Shown: positions 1 to 7,091 of the stretch, piece by piece
Layout: each line of letters begins with the position of its first letter
Position numbering within the stretch: position 1 is the first letter of the stretch
From: a virus
Length of the DNA stretch: 59,462 bases
Virus record (IMG/VR): IMGVR_UViG_3300042197_001662
Span: 1 to 59,462 of that record
Direction: 5' to 3' (one strand)
Made by a program: the position numbers and the translations under genes
The notes under the pieces: model-generated
Told to the model about the DNA's origin: nothing
The model's database searches: none
The model's input: only the letters and a program-made list of their open reading frames with translations

Positions 1-1
1 G

Positions 2-142
2 AAGCAGATTCCTGGCGCTGATGCCATTGCGGCAGAGGAAGCTCGCCAGCAGATCCGCGACAAGTACGCCCAAGTGCAGGAGCAGATCGACGCTGCTGCA
101 AGTCCTGATGACATCAAAGCCGCCCTGGAGGTGACCCCATGA
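2..142 (+). CDS. C-terminal fragment of fibre-associated small protein
   Basis: An open frame runs in from the left edge and ends at a TGA that overlaps the ATG of the next gene (ATGA). The 46 visible residues closely match the C-terminal part of the protein at 1475-1930: both share KQIPGADA, then an AA-rich helix and a D/E-IKAALE ending. It is therefore a truncated paralogue of that protein. Such proteins commonly sit right after a tail-fibre gene, so a fibre gene probably lies just outside the left edge. Function is unknown; a role in fibre assembly is inference from position. Confidence 0.75.
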   Translation, partial: KQIPGADAIAAEEARQQIRDKYAQVQEQIDAAASPDDIKAALEVTP

Positions 143-804
143 CCTTAAGACTCGCAGGAAGCACCTCGGGCTATACCGAGATCGACGCTCCGGCGGTAGC
201 TGGTAGCAACACGCTGGTGCTTCCGACTGGGAATGGCACCGTTCGCCAAACCTTGATGACTGATGGTGCTGGTGCGCTGTCGTTTGTCAATGATGCAGGG
301 GCGTTCTACTACCGCCTCGACGCCAACCTTGCTGGTGCAAACGCTACTGGCGCACAGTCAGTATTTGGTGTTGGCGTGACGCTGGCGGCCAGTACGGTGT
401 ATCAGTTTGAAACAAACTTTACGATTACAAAAACAGCAGGAACAACAAGCCATAGCACAAGTATTGGATTTGGCGGCACGGCTACATTAAATAACATTCA
501 ATGGAGCAACCTTTTGAATGGACAAGCCGTTGCCTACAACACACAGTTAACAAATAGCTCTGTCTTGGATAGTGCCAACGCGGCAGCGGCAAGAGCTTAT
601 TTTGCGGGTGTTACGGGTGCAAATTACACTCAAACTTATCGCATTTTTGGTACTGTTAGCATCAACGCAGGCGGCACTTTCATCCCGCAATACACCCTCA
701 GCGCAGCTCCTGGTGGTGCCTATTCCACCGTGGCCGGCAGCTACATCAGGTTTGTGCCCATCGGTGCAGCCGGTAGCGCATCATCTCAAGGCACCTGGAG
801 CTGA
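139..804 (+). CDS. Putative tail-fibre / virion surface protein
   Basis: 221 aa, rich in Gly, Ala, Ser, Thr and Asn, nearly free of Cys, with alternating beta-prone segments typical of phage fibre or receptor-binding tips. The N-terminal LRLAGSTSGYTEIDAPAVAG pattern resembles short fibre proteins in which every gene starts with a conserved beta-strand repeat. The start ATG overlaps the previous stop and the next gene follows after 2 bases, so translation is coupled. No enzymatic motif is visible. Surface location is inferred from composition and from neighbouring fibre-type genes. Confidence 0.6.
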   Translation: MTLRLAGSTSGYTEIDAPAVAGSNTLVLPTGNGTVRQTLMTDGAGALSFVNDAGAFYYRLDANLAGANATGAQSVFGVGVTLAASTVYQFETNFTITKTAGTTSHSTSIGFGGTATLNNIQWSNLLNGQAVAYNTQLTNSSVLDSANAAAARAYFAGVTGANYTQTYRIFGTVSINAGGTFIPQYTLSAAPGGAYSTVAGSYIRFVPIGAAGSASSQGTWS

Positions 805-806
805 TC

Positions 807-1469
807 ATGAGCACACTATCTACAACCAACCTCAAGAACGCCAGCTCAGCCAGCAACAACATCGTGCTAAACACCGATGGCACGATTGGCGGCGCAGCAC
901 TGGCTGCTACATCCGACATCACAGGCGTCAATACCACGGGCACCGTCACCAGCGGCAGCGCCAGCCTGACCGTTGCATCCGCCACCGGCATTGCTGCTGG
1001 CATGTATGTGGTCGGTGAAGGCATTACGCCTGGCACCACAGTCAGCAGCATTGCCAGCACGACTGTCACACTTAGCGCCAACGCAAACGCCACACTGAGC
1101 AGCGATCCGGTCACCTTCTACAGCGCCAGCAAAATCGTCACACCTGCGGTTATTGGCGGTCAACTGTGTCGCGCTTGGGTGAATTTCAACGGCACCAGCA
1201 CCGTTGCAATCCGCGCCAGCTACAACGTGAGCAGCATTACGGATAACGGGACGGGGGACTATACGGTGAACTTCACGACGGCACTTGCGGATGCGAATTA
1301 TTCCGTTGTTGGTACTTCAAATATAAATACCACAGGATCGAGCAATCGTGTAATTTCAGCACCGTATAACAGCACCCCCACTACAGGACAGATTCGAATA
1401 CGAACGACCCGGGCAGATACTGCTGCTTCTGAGGATCATGAATATGTCAACGTCGCCATCTTCCGCTAA
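807..1469 (+). CDS. Putative tail-fibre protein
   Basis: 220 aa of Ser/Thr/Gly/Ala-rich beta sequence. The C-terminal third has a segment FNGTSTVAIRASYNVSSI, then DNGTGDYTVNFTTALAD, a pattern recurrent in phage fibre C-termini. The middle part (about residues 45-100) looks like an Ig-like or beta-helix spacer built from repeated T/S/A strands. It lies 2 bases after the preceding fibre-like gene and 5 bases before a fibre-companion protein, which supports a fibre cassette. Host receptor binding is inferred, not shown. Confidence 0.6.
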   Translation: MSTLSTTNLKNASSASNNIVLNTDGTIGGAALAATSDITGVNTTGTVTSGSASLTVASATGIAAGMYVVGEGITPGTTVSSIASTTVTLSANANATLSSDPVTFYSASKIVTPAVIGGQLCRAWVNFNGTSTVAIRASYNVSSITDNGTGDYTVNFTTALADANYSVVGTSNINTTGSSNRVISAPYNSTPTTGQIRIRTTRADTAASEDHEYVNVAIFR

Positions 1470-1474
1470 CCGCC

Positions 1475-1930
1475 ATGAACAGAATTATCTTCCAAACTGA
1501 ATCCGGCGGCGTGGCGGTGATCATCCCCACCGAGTCCGTCGAACTGGCTCTCAAGGACGTTCCCGAAGGCGTGCCCTACGAGATCGTGGACGAAGCCGAC
1601 ATTCCCAGCGACCGTTACTTCCGCAACGCATGGGTGATGGATGACTGCTGCGTGGAGCACGACCTCGACAAGTGCAAAGAGATCGGCCACGACCGTCGCC
1701 GCCAGCAACGTGCTGAAGAGTTCAAGCCATACGATGAGGTGATCATGAAGCAGATCCCCGGTGCGGATGCCACTGCGGCAGAAGTTGCTCGCAAGGATAT
1801 TCGCTTCAAATACGCACTGATTCAAGAATCCATTGATCTGGCGGCAACACCGGAAGCCATCAAGGCAGCCCTAGAGGCGATTAACCCTGCACCCGAGCCG
1901 CTGCCGGCTGATGATCCGGAAGCGGAATAA
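1475..1930 (+). CDS. Fibre-companion small protein (paralogue of left-edge fragment)
   Basis: 151 aa, acidic C-terminus. The N-terminus contains VPYEIVDEADIPSDRYFRNAW, a motif common in small proteins encoded directly downstream of phage fibre genes, followed by helices with KxCKEI and RRRQQRAEEF. The C-terminal half is shared with the truncated gene at the left edge, so the genome has at least two copies, each next to fibre genes. A chaperone or assembly role is plausible from position only. Confidence 0.6.
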   Translation: MNRIIFQTESGGVAVIIPTESVELALKDVPEGVPYEIVDEADIPSDRYFRNAWVMDDCCVEHDLDKCKEIGHDRRRQQRAEEFKPYDEVIMKQIPGADATAAEVARKDIRFKYALIQESIDLAATPEAIKAALEAINPAPEPLPADDPEAE

Positions 1931-1946
1931 CTAATAAATTCCAGAA

Positions 1947-2573
1947 ATGGAACCCCCAAGGATTCCAGATCCTGGTCAGGTTCCTAAACCACACCTACCG
2001 GACGTTTTATCCCTACCAGCTCCTATCCTGGAGCTGCCTAAGGCGCAGATTCCGTCCTACACACCTCTTATCTATCCCTATGCAGACGGGGGTGCTAGCG
2101 GTTCCTTTGGTGTAAATACCTCAGAAGCTCAGGCCGAGCCTCAGGAGAAGAAGCCTGCGCCACCCGTAGTACCATCCATAGCGGTACCAGCGCTAACAAT
2201 CCCACAACCGTTATCCCAATCACCTGTATACACGCCTTCTGTACAGCTCGACACAAAGGATCTTCCACAACTTGCAGAGGCCACTACAGTTACTCTACCG
2301 GGAACAGATATACAAATTCCTGTACCAAAAGCGGAGATTGTGACAGCTGCCGCTGTTACTTCTGCTGTTAGCGTGGCGGCAACATTGACGGCTACATCCT
2401 TATTTAAACGGCTTGTATCACTGTTTAAACCCGTTATTAACATCGCAATTAAACGGATTAATAAACTTTTAAATAAGAAACAGCTTACTTACGGGCGGCA
2501 GAAGCTTCTACTACGTCGGCACAAACGCTTGCATACGGGGAAGAAGGGTGGATCATATACCCTGCCTTCTTAA
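1947..2573 (+). CDS. Proline-rich hypothetical protein with C-terminal hydrophobic segment
   Basis: 208 aa. Residues 1-125 are strongly Pro-rich (repeated PxP, IPVP, LPAP), suggesting an extended domain. Residues about 130-165 are hydrophobic and helical (AAVTSAVSVAATLTATSLF then LVSLFKPVINIAI), possibly membrane-interacting. The end is highly basic. The last 89 bases overlap, in antisense, the 3' end of the minus-strand gene at 2485; the basic tail may be partly a consequence of that overlap. I do not recognise the family. Confidence 0.6.
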   Translation: MEPPRIPDPGQVPKPHLPDVLSLPAPILELPKAQIPSYTPLIYPYADGGASGSFGVNTSEAQAEPQEKKPAPPVVPSIAVPALTIPQPLSQSPVYTPSVQLDTKDLPQLAEATTVTLPGTDIQIPVPKAEIVTAAAVTSAVSVAATLTATSLFKRLVSLFKPVINIAIKRINKLLNKKQLTYGRQKLLLRRHKRLHTGKKGGSYTLPS

Positions 2574-2958
2574 TCTCTACACATTTAAGAACACGAACAA
2601 GCTCATAATCCAACCGCTCCTTCTCAATCTTCCGCCTGGCAAGATCTTTACACAATCTGACCATTTCAAAATCAAGCGGTAAACTTAAACTAATTTGCGC
2701 CCCATAATTTTGGTTACGCAGATACGGCGCCTCAACATTATTAACATCATTTCCTAAATAAAATGGTGTAAAAACTAAGGTACTGGAGTTACAGGTGTGA
2801 CCAACACCAAAACCTTGCTGGCTATAACTCCCTTGGTTAATCTGTACAGCCTGATTAGATACTGATCCCGTTGATGTGGCAACAGGATTAGCAATTGCCG
2901 TAGTCCCCCCATCTTGTGCCCTGACAGGCAAACACAGAATTACTGCGAGAAGACCGAT
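2485..2958 (-). CDS. Exported hypothetical protein, start codon unclear
   Basis: An open frame of about 157 aa whose N-terminal part (LLIGLLAVILCLPVRAQ) looks like a signal peptide ending in an A-x-A-like site, followed by a mature part with a C-terminal helical basic region. There is no in-frame ATG, GTG or TTG near the signal peptide: the next one upstream is at 3291, through sequence that is only an antisense or out-of-frame shadow. The boundary given (2958) is an ATC just before the hydrophobic stretch and is a guess. It overlaps the preceding minus-strand gene and converges with the plus-strand gene ending at 2573. See findings. Confidence 0.45.
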   Translation of the reverse strand: MGLLAVILCLPVRAQDGGTTAIANPVATSTGSVSNQAVQINQGSYSQQGFGVGHTCNSSTLVFTPFYLGNDVNNVEAPYLRNQNYGAQISLSLPLDFEMVRLCKDLARRKIEKERLDYELVRVLKCVEIKKAGYMIHPSSPYASVCADVVEASAARK

Positions 2959-3293
2959 AAGGAGTTGGTCGTAGCGTTTGTTGTGATCGTGCGGGTAATG
3001 TCGGTTTGCTCCACCACACCAGCAGCCCTGGTCACCACCTCCAGGCTGTAAGGTTTGGTCGTATCTGTAACCGAAAATGTCGTGCCAGAAGTGTTGATGT
3101 CTCCGCTTGGCGTCACGTTGCTGGCGCTGACATTTCTGTAGTTGCCGCCAAACACCTGAACTTGGATCGTTTCGTTGATCGTCTGCGTTGTTGTCGTGGT
3201 GCTGGTCATGCTGCCCTGAGTGAAATTCGGTGTTACAGATTGAGCCAGGGCGGGAGAAGACAACAGCAATAAAGCGAAAAATGATCTCCACAT
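2940..3293 (-). CDS. Small exported protein with signal peptide
   Basis: 117 aa from the ATG at 3293, chosen because it gives a clean signal peptide (MWRSFFALLLLSSPALAQ, cleavage predicted after ALA or AQ); an in-frame ATG six codons upstream is possible. The mature part is Thr/Ser/Asn-rich and beta-prone. It is the first gene of a two-gene minus-strand unit with the overlapping exported protein downstream. Export of two overlapping proteins suggests an envelope or virion-surface role, perhaps in lysis given the endolysin gene 67 bp away on the other strand, but nothing proves it. Confidence 0.6.
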   Translation of the reverse strand: MWRSFFALLLLSSPALAQSVTPNFTQGSMTSTTTTTQTINETIQVQVFGGNYRNVSASNVTPSGDINTSGTTFSVTDTTKPYSLEVVTRAAGVVEQTDITRTITTNATTNSLSVFSQ

Positions 3294-3359
3294 GTTGATC
3301 GTGGCGTGCAATAAATTAATCCTATCATCGGGGTAAGATAGAACTAAATCAGTAAGATC

Positions 3360-4592
3360 ATGAAGATTTCCCAGAAGGGTCTCGATCTCATTAAATCCTT
3401 TGAGGGACTGCGACTTGAGCCCTACTACTGCAGCTCACAGGTACTAACCATCGGCTACGGCAGTACAGGTCCTCATGTCAAACAGGGCATGAAAATTACA
3501 AAGGAAGAAGCGGAAGATTTGCTACGTAAAGATGTCTCCCGTTTTGAAACTGGTGTAGACAAACTCATTAATATCGATTTAACTCAAGAGCAATTTGATG
3601 CCCTTGTTTCCTTTGCATTCAACTGCGGTGTTGGTGCTCTAGAAGAATCCACACTGCGACGCCGCCTTAACGCCGGGGAAGATCCAAACACTGTCGCTCA
3701 AGAGGAACTCAAGCGTTGGACCAACGGTGGACTTGCTGGCCTGGTGCGGCGCCGTAAAGCTGAAACCGATCTGTTCTGTAGCTCTGGTTCTATGACATCC
3801 AAACTGATTGACATTCGCTCCAGCCAGCAAACCTGGTTTAAAAAGGAGCCGATTCCCAGCTCTGAGCTGCCCAACGAGAAGCTCGCCAAGGTTCATCAGG
3901 GCCGTGATTACAAAGGCTGCAAAGTGCTGCAGCAAAAGGACAAGCACACCCAGCTGGAACTCCCTGGCGGCCTTGGTACCTGGTGGGTCTACGACCAACA
4001 CTTCGAAGGACTCGGCGGTGTTGTAATTGAAAGAAAAAATGAAAATGTTTCCAAAGACCACATCGCCCGCAAGATCCTCGATGTTCCCTACCAATCGCAG
4101 CGGGATAACTACAGGGACGCCAGCCGCACCTGCTTCTCCAGCTCCTGCGCCATGGCCGCGATGTTCCTAAAGCCCGGCATCGTCAAAAACGACGACGAGT
4201 ACGTCCGTAAAGTCTTTGCCATTGGCGACAGCACCGACAGCAGCGTCCAGGTTTCTGTCCTCAAGGGTCTTGGTTTTAAGCCGGCCTTTAAGCAAAACGG
4301 CACCCTAGACAAACTCAAGAACAACCTAGAAGCTGGTATCCCGATCCCCATCGGCATCCTGCACCACGGGCCAGCAACAGCTCCCTCTGGTGGCGGCCAC
4401 TGGATCTGCGTCATTGGCTACGACGACAGCCGCAAAACCTTTATCGTCCACGACCCCTGGGGTGAGATTGATCACAAGAGCGGCACCTACGTCAGCACTG
4501 ATGGCAAGAGCAAGGAGTACAGCTACAACCTGATTAGCAAACGCTGGACCGTAGAAGGTGTTGGCACTGGTTGGTTCATTGATCTATCGTGA
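3360..4592 (+). CDS. Bimodular endolysin: GH24 lysozyme + C39-like peptidase
   Basis: 410 aa. Residues 1-140 are a phage-type GH24 lysozyme with the known Glu-8aa-Cys/Asp-5aa-Thr triad at E15, C24, T30, then IGYG. Residues about 145-225 look like an SH3-like spacer. Residues 238-410 are a papain-like C39-type domain with C258 (RTCFSSSCAM), H347 (GGHW) and D365 (HDPWG). The enzyme should cut glycan strands and perhaps peptide bonds of host peptidoglycan. Its GTG-started neighbour overlaps the stop and looks like a holin, forming a lysis pair. The C-terminal domain is paralogous to that of the endolysin at 20881. Peptidase activity is inference. Confidence 0.85.
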   Translation: MKISQKGLDLIKSFEGLRLEPYYCSSQVLTIGYGSTGPHVKQGMKITKEEAEDLLRKDVSRFETGVDKLINIDLTQEQFDALVSFAFNCGVGALEESTLRRRLNAGEDPNTVAQEELKRWTNGGLAGLVRRRKAETDLFCSSGSMTSKLIDIRSSQQTWFKKEPIPSSELPNEKLAKVHQGRDYKGCKVLQQKDKHTQLELPGGLGTWWVYDQHFEGLGGVVIERKNENVSKDHIARKILDVPYQSQRDNYRDASRTCFSSSCAMAAMFLKPGIVKNDDEYVRKVFAIGDSTDSSVQVSVLKGLGFKPAFKQNGTLDKLKNNLEAGIPIPIGILHHGPATAPSGGGHWICVIGYDDSRKTFIVHDPWGEIDHKSGTYVSTDGKSKEYSYNLISKRWTVEGVGTGWFIDLS

Positions 4593-4837
4593 TTAAGCGC
4601 GATAACAACGGATTGCGAAAGTTTCTCGCCACGGTCGTACCCGCTGGGGTACTGTCGTGGGCACTGGCGATGCTCACCGTTAGTTATCTTGGTTACGCCA
4701 AAGTAGATGCTGCCTTCATCTCTTCTTTGGTGACCAGCGTTCTTGCCGTCTATGGCATCAGCCGTAAGGAAGAAGATAAAGGTGAACCGACCAAACCCCC
4801 TGGTCCCGGACGGCCACCTAAATCTGGCGCTTCCTGA
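4589..4837 (+). CDS. Putative holin (two membrane segments)
   Basis: 82 aa starting at a GTG that overlaps the endolysin stop (GTGA), so translationally coupled. Two hydrophobic helices are visible, about residues 12-34 (FLATVVPAGVLSWALAMLTV) and 40-58 (AAFISSLVTSVLAVYGI), followed by a charged, Pro/Gly/Lys-rich tail. Size, topology and position after an endolysin gene fit a class II holin. No family motif proves it. Confidence 0.6.
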   Translation: MIKRDNNGLRKFLATVVPAGVLSWALAMLTVSYLGYAKVDAAFISSLVTSVLAVYGISRKEEDKGEPTKPPGPGRPPKSGAS

Positions 4838-4839
4838 TC

Positions 4840-4854
4840 AATAGTGTTACTATT
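4840..4854 (+). promoter_or_regulatory. Extended -10 promoter candidate within inverted repeat
   Basis: AATAGT-GTT-ACTATT is a perfect 6-bp inverted repeat. It contains GTGTTACTAT (4844-4853), the same decamer found at 16035 and similar to sites at 32469 and 36105. TGn-TACTAT fits an extended -10 element. The next ATG is 20 bases downstream. The symmetry suggests a repressor could overlap the promoter. Confidence 0.4.
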
Positions 4855-4874
4855 TCCTTAGAAAAAATCTGATT

Positions 4875-5093
4875 ATGAACAAAGCAATTGATGAATTAGA
4901 TAATGGACTCAAGGCCCAGCTCGCTAGCCTGGCTGATGAGATCCGCAGCTCTGAGGAAACATTGATCCGCACTAAAGAGGGTTACCTCAAAGTGCAAGGT
5001 GCCATTGAAATCCTCGCTATCCTCAAGCAAAAGGTTTCCGCTGAAGAGAACAACAAACTGGCAGACGCACTGACTGATCCGCTGGCAGAATGA
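4875..5093 (+). CDS. Small coiled-coil hypothetical protein
   Basis: 72 aa, almost entirely helical and charged, with heptad-like spacing of Leu/Ile (ELDNGLKAQLASLADEI and GAIEILAILKQKV). It starts 20 bases after the candidate promoter at 4844 and its stop overlaps the next ATG, so the two small genes form an operon that ends at the tRNA genes. Family not recognised. Confidence 0.6.
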   Translation: MNKAIDELDNGLKAQLASLADEIRSSEETLIRTKEGYLKVQGAIEILAILKQKVSAEENNKLADALTDPLAE

Positions 5094-5323
5094 TGTTGGG
5101 AGAGTTCACGCGAGATCGATATAGAGCCCTGGAACTGATTGCAGATTTTATTCGGGAGCCATCTCGTGAACTGCGATTAAATGCCATTGTCTGTGACATC
5201 AGCGATGAAGACCTGCGCTGGGTCACAGACAAACTCCATTACTACTTACTGAGGCTCCTGGAGGATGCCCAGTACGATCCAGCCGAAGATGAGCTGGAGG
5301 AAGTAATTGGTTTAACTGATTAA
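5090..5323 (+). CDS. Small acidic helical hypothetical protein
   Basis: 77 aa, acidic and helical (ELIADFIREPSRELRLNAIV; EDAQYDPAEDELEEVIGL). The ATGATG start overlaps the stop of the preceding gene; the second ATG is an alternative start. The stop TAA is directly followed by the 3' end of a tRNA gene on the opposite strand. Function unknown. Confidence 0.6.
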   Translation: MMLGEFTRDRYRALELIADFIREPSRELRLNAIVCDISDEDLRWVTDKLHYYLLRLLEDAQYDPAEDELEEVIGLTD

Positions 5324-5394
5324 GCTGAATACCCGGCTCGAACGGGTGACCTGAGACTTACAAAATCCCTGCTCTACCACTGAGCTAATCCAGC
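5324..5394 (-). tRNA. tRNA-Thr (UGU)
   Basis: Read on the minus strand, a 71-nt cloverleaf folds: acceptor GCTGGAT / ATTCAGC, D-stem GCTC / GAGC, anticodon stem GGGAT / GTCTC with loop TTTGTAA (anticodon TGT), and T-arm ACCCG-TTCGAGC-CGGGT. CCA is not encoded. The T-loop matches the consensus. It would read ACA codons, which may be rarer in the host than in the phage; that explanation is inference. Confidence 0.88.
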
Positions 5395-5442
5395 GGAGCC
5401 CCGGACCTTCTAGGCTATCTGCCTAGCGTCACCGACGGGCAG

Positions 5443-5524
5443 TACCCCGGACAGGCCACGATCCTGCACGCCTTTCGGCAACGAGGCTTAAACTCGTTGT
5501 GTCTGCCAATTCCACCACCGGGGC
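5443..5524 (-). tRNA. tRNA-Leu (UAA), degenerate T-loop
   Basis: Read on the minus strand, an 82-nt class II tRNA: acceptor GCCCCGG / CCGGGGT (first pair G-U), D-arm with TGGTGGAATTGGCAGAC, anticodon stem ACGAG / CTCGT with loop TTTAAGC (anticodon TAA), long variable arm TGCCGAAAGGCG, and a T-stem GCAGG / CCTGT. The T-loop is ATCGTGG, departing from the usual TTCRANN at positions 54 and 58. The gene may be functional with an odd T-loop or decaying. Between this gene and tRNA-Thr lies a perfect hairpin, CTAGGC-TATCT-GCCTAG (5410-5426). Confidence 0.75.
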
Positions 5525-5595
5525 TAACGGTACAAGGATAGCGCACAGGGAAGGTGTATGCACCATATCTTTTGGTTAGGGTTTGTGAACATCAA

Positions 5596-6006
5596 ATGTT
5601 TCACAGCGAGGATGATTTCCTAGTTAATTTAATTGTTTTAACTCCGAAACTTGCTCGTAAAAAATTTCGAGAATCAATATTTGAAGCCTGGGGCTGGCGC
5701 TGCGCTTACTGCGATAAGCATTTGTGCCAGGACACAGCCACCATCGATCACATCGTCCCTAAGCACAAAGGCGGTCACAACACCCGCAACAACCTAGCCT
5801 GCTCCTGCACCAGCTGTAACCGCTCCAAGGCATCAGAAATGCCTTTCGACTGGTTCGATCAAAGCAACAAGAACTATTCGGATCTTAGGGCTGATAAACT
5901 GAAGAAATGGTTAGAACAGAAACCCTGTTCAATCAAAATTAGTAGCTCAGATAGCGCAGTCCCTTATCTCGCCAATGATGCAACAATCGGCTGGATCGCA
6001 ACCTGA
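5596..6006 (+). CDS. HNH endonuclease
   Basis: 136 aa from the ATG at 5596, chosen because it aligns with the start of the paralogue at 20303-20623; a GTG at 5554 is upstream but has no properly spaced ribosome site. The core has zinc-binding CAYC, the catalytic DHIVPKHKGG, an N-N-L helix and a second C-x-x-C pair (CSCTSC). The signature is the classic HNH_1/McrA-like type. Free-standing HNH genes beside tRNAs are usually homing-type mobile genes; whether it nicks DNA here is not shown. Confidence 0.8.
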   Translation: MFHSEDDFLVNLIVLTPKLARKKFRESIFEAWGWRCAYCDKHLCQDTATIDHIVPKHKGGHNTRNNLACSCTSCNRSKASEMPFDWFDQSNKNYSDLRADKLKKWLEQKPCSIKISSSDSAVPYLANDATIGWIAT

Positions 6007-6160
6007 TCCCACTCAGTTTGCTCAAGGTTATGCCGCCAAGGTGGCAGACATCATTGAGAGATTACGGGGCTACCGCAGTGCCGGTCAGGGGGATCGCGCT
6101 CTTAAAGGGGAGGAAGGGATGACCGTCTCTCCTGATCGCGCTCAGTATTACAAAAGCTGA
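5975..6160 (+). CDS. Small hypothetical protein
   Basis: 61 aa, starting at ATGATG inside the 3' end of the HNH gene and ending in a TGATG overlap with the next gene. It contains a helical stretch (AKVADIIERLRGYRSAG) and a polar tail. Tight overlaps on both sides support translation. No family recognised. Confidence 0.5.
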   Translation: MMQQSAGSQPDPTQFAQGYAAKVADIIERLRGYRSAGQGDRALKGEEGMTVSPDRAQYYKS

Positions 6161-6531
6161 TGGCAGATCGAGCAAAGGCCAAGCGACTGGCGAAGGAGCA
6201 CATGAAGTGCAACCAACCCCAGCGCACACCAGATCATCCCACTAAATCCCACATTGTTAAGGCTTGTGGGTCTGATGTTCCTGGCGGCGAAAAAATCATC
6301 CGCTTTGGTCAACAAGGTGCTGCAACAGCTGGTAAACCTAAAGAAGGTGAATCAGATCGGATGAAAAAGAAACGTGCTAGTTTTAAAGCGAGGCACGCAA
6401 AAAACATCGCTAAAGGTAAAAGTTCGGCTGCGTACTGGGCAGACCGCGTGAAGTGGATGATCGTAAGTGGTATACTTTCTGCAGAGTTGCTTTCCCAATG
6501 CCTTCAGCACGTTGGAACTACGTTGACGTAA
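6160..6531 (+). CDS. DUF6321-like protein, C-terminus altered by insertion
   Basis: 123 aa. Residues 18-99 match the 91-aa protein at 41548-41823 closely: HPTKSH, then IIRFGQQG, FKARHA, AYWADRVKW. The paralogue stops right after the final KW, while this copy runs on for 24 extra residues because an endonuclease gene is inserted at the stop codon. The family (DUF6321-like, found in phages) has no assigned function; the basic composition and conserved RFGQQG suggest nucleic-acid or capsid association. The start overlaps the previous stop. Confidence 0.75.
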   Translation: MADRAKAKRLAKEHMKCNQPQRTPDHPTKSHIVKACGSDVPGGEKIIRFGQQGAATAGKPKEGESDRMKKKRASFKARHAKNIAKGKSSAAYWADRVKWMIVSGILSAELLSQCLQHVGTTLT

Positions 6532-7079
6532 GTTGCCTTAAATGCAGTAAAGCGGGGAGAATTCGAATAGATCAGTTTAATCGAAAGGATAAAAAGTGGG
6601 AGTGCAGATCTTGCGCGCGTAGTGGAATAAAGGTAAAAGTAAAAAACCCGTCAGCAAAACATGATCCCATCAAACAGGGAGCTTATAAAAGTTATTGGCG
6701 TGCTAGAAAAAGGGTTATAGACAATCACAAAGGAGCCTATGGCCACGTTCAATTTAAATTCACATCTTTTGAACAGTTTTATTCCGAACTAGGCCCTAGA
6801 CCGGAAGGCTGCACGCTAGATAGGATTGATGTTAACGGTCATTACGAACCTGGAAATGTTAGGTGGGCAACAATTCAAGAGCAGGCTAGAAACAGAAGGT
6901 CCAATATTTTTGTGATCTATAACGGAAAAACAATGTGCCTGACCGATGCTGCTAGAATATCTGGTAAAGATCCAGGGGCGCTTAAACGGCGGTTAGAAAC
7001 TGGATGCCCAGAGGAATTTTTATTTGCAGATGGCAAATGGTTTGTTGGCAGCAAAAAATTTGTCCCCGCAGAACTATAA
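6453..7079 (+). CDS. HNH homing endonuclease with N-terminal zinc finger
   Basis: 208 aa from a GTG at 6453; the ATG at 6498 (residue 16) is an equally plausible start and would leave 193 aa. Residues about 26-58 hold two CxxC pairs (CLKC, CRSC), a zinc ribbon. Residues about 75-135 hold the endonuclease core: YKSYWRARKRV, then FYSELGPRPEGCTLDRID, GHYEPGNVRWAT. The C-terminus has a helix-turn-helix-like region (LTDAARISGKDPGALKRRL) for DNA binding. Domain order matches phage homing endonucleases. Base composition is more AT-rich than its neighbours, which supports recent transfer. Confidence 0.8.
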   Translation: MDDRKWYTFCRVAFPMPSARWNYVDVSCLKCSKAGRIRIDQFNRKDKKWECRSCARSGIKVKVKNPSAKHDPIKQGAYKSYWRARKRVIDNHKGAYGHVQFKFTSFEQFYSELGPRPEGCTLDRIDVNGHYEPGNVRWATIQEQARNRRSNIFVIYNGKTMCLTDAARISGKDPGALKRRLETGCPEEFLFADGKWFVGSKKFVPAEL

Positions 7080-7082
7080 ATG
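6457..7082 (+). mobile_element. Homing-endonuclease insertion at a stop codon
   Basis: Left of the insert the DUF6321-like gene reads GTG AAG TGG (V-K-W); right of it the sequence ATGG-TGA-CCCTT-ATG restores a W codon, the missing TGA stop and the start of the Dps-like gene. The intact paralogue at 41821 has the same AAATGG-TGA end. Removing roughly 626 bases therefore rebuilds a normal gene junction. The insert is almost all endonuclease coding sequence, lower in GC than its neighbours. Exact boundaries could shift by a few bases because of the repeated TGG. Confidence 0.75.
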
Positions 7083-7091
7083 GTGACCCTT

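Noticed and set aside
2485-3291. Single 268-aa minus-strand gene
   Set aside because: The first half has no protein-like character and lies over a better gene with a signal peptide in another frame.
6457-7082. Group I intron around the HNH gene
   Set aside because: The insert is almost entirely coding and leaves no room for a catalytic intron core.
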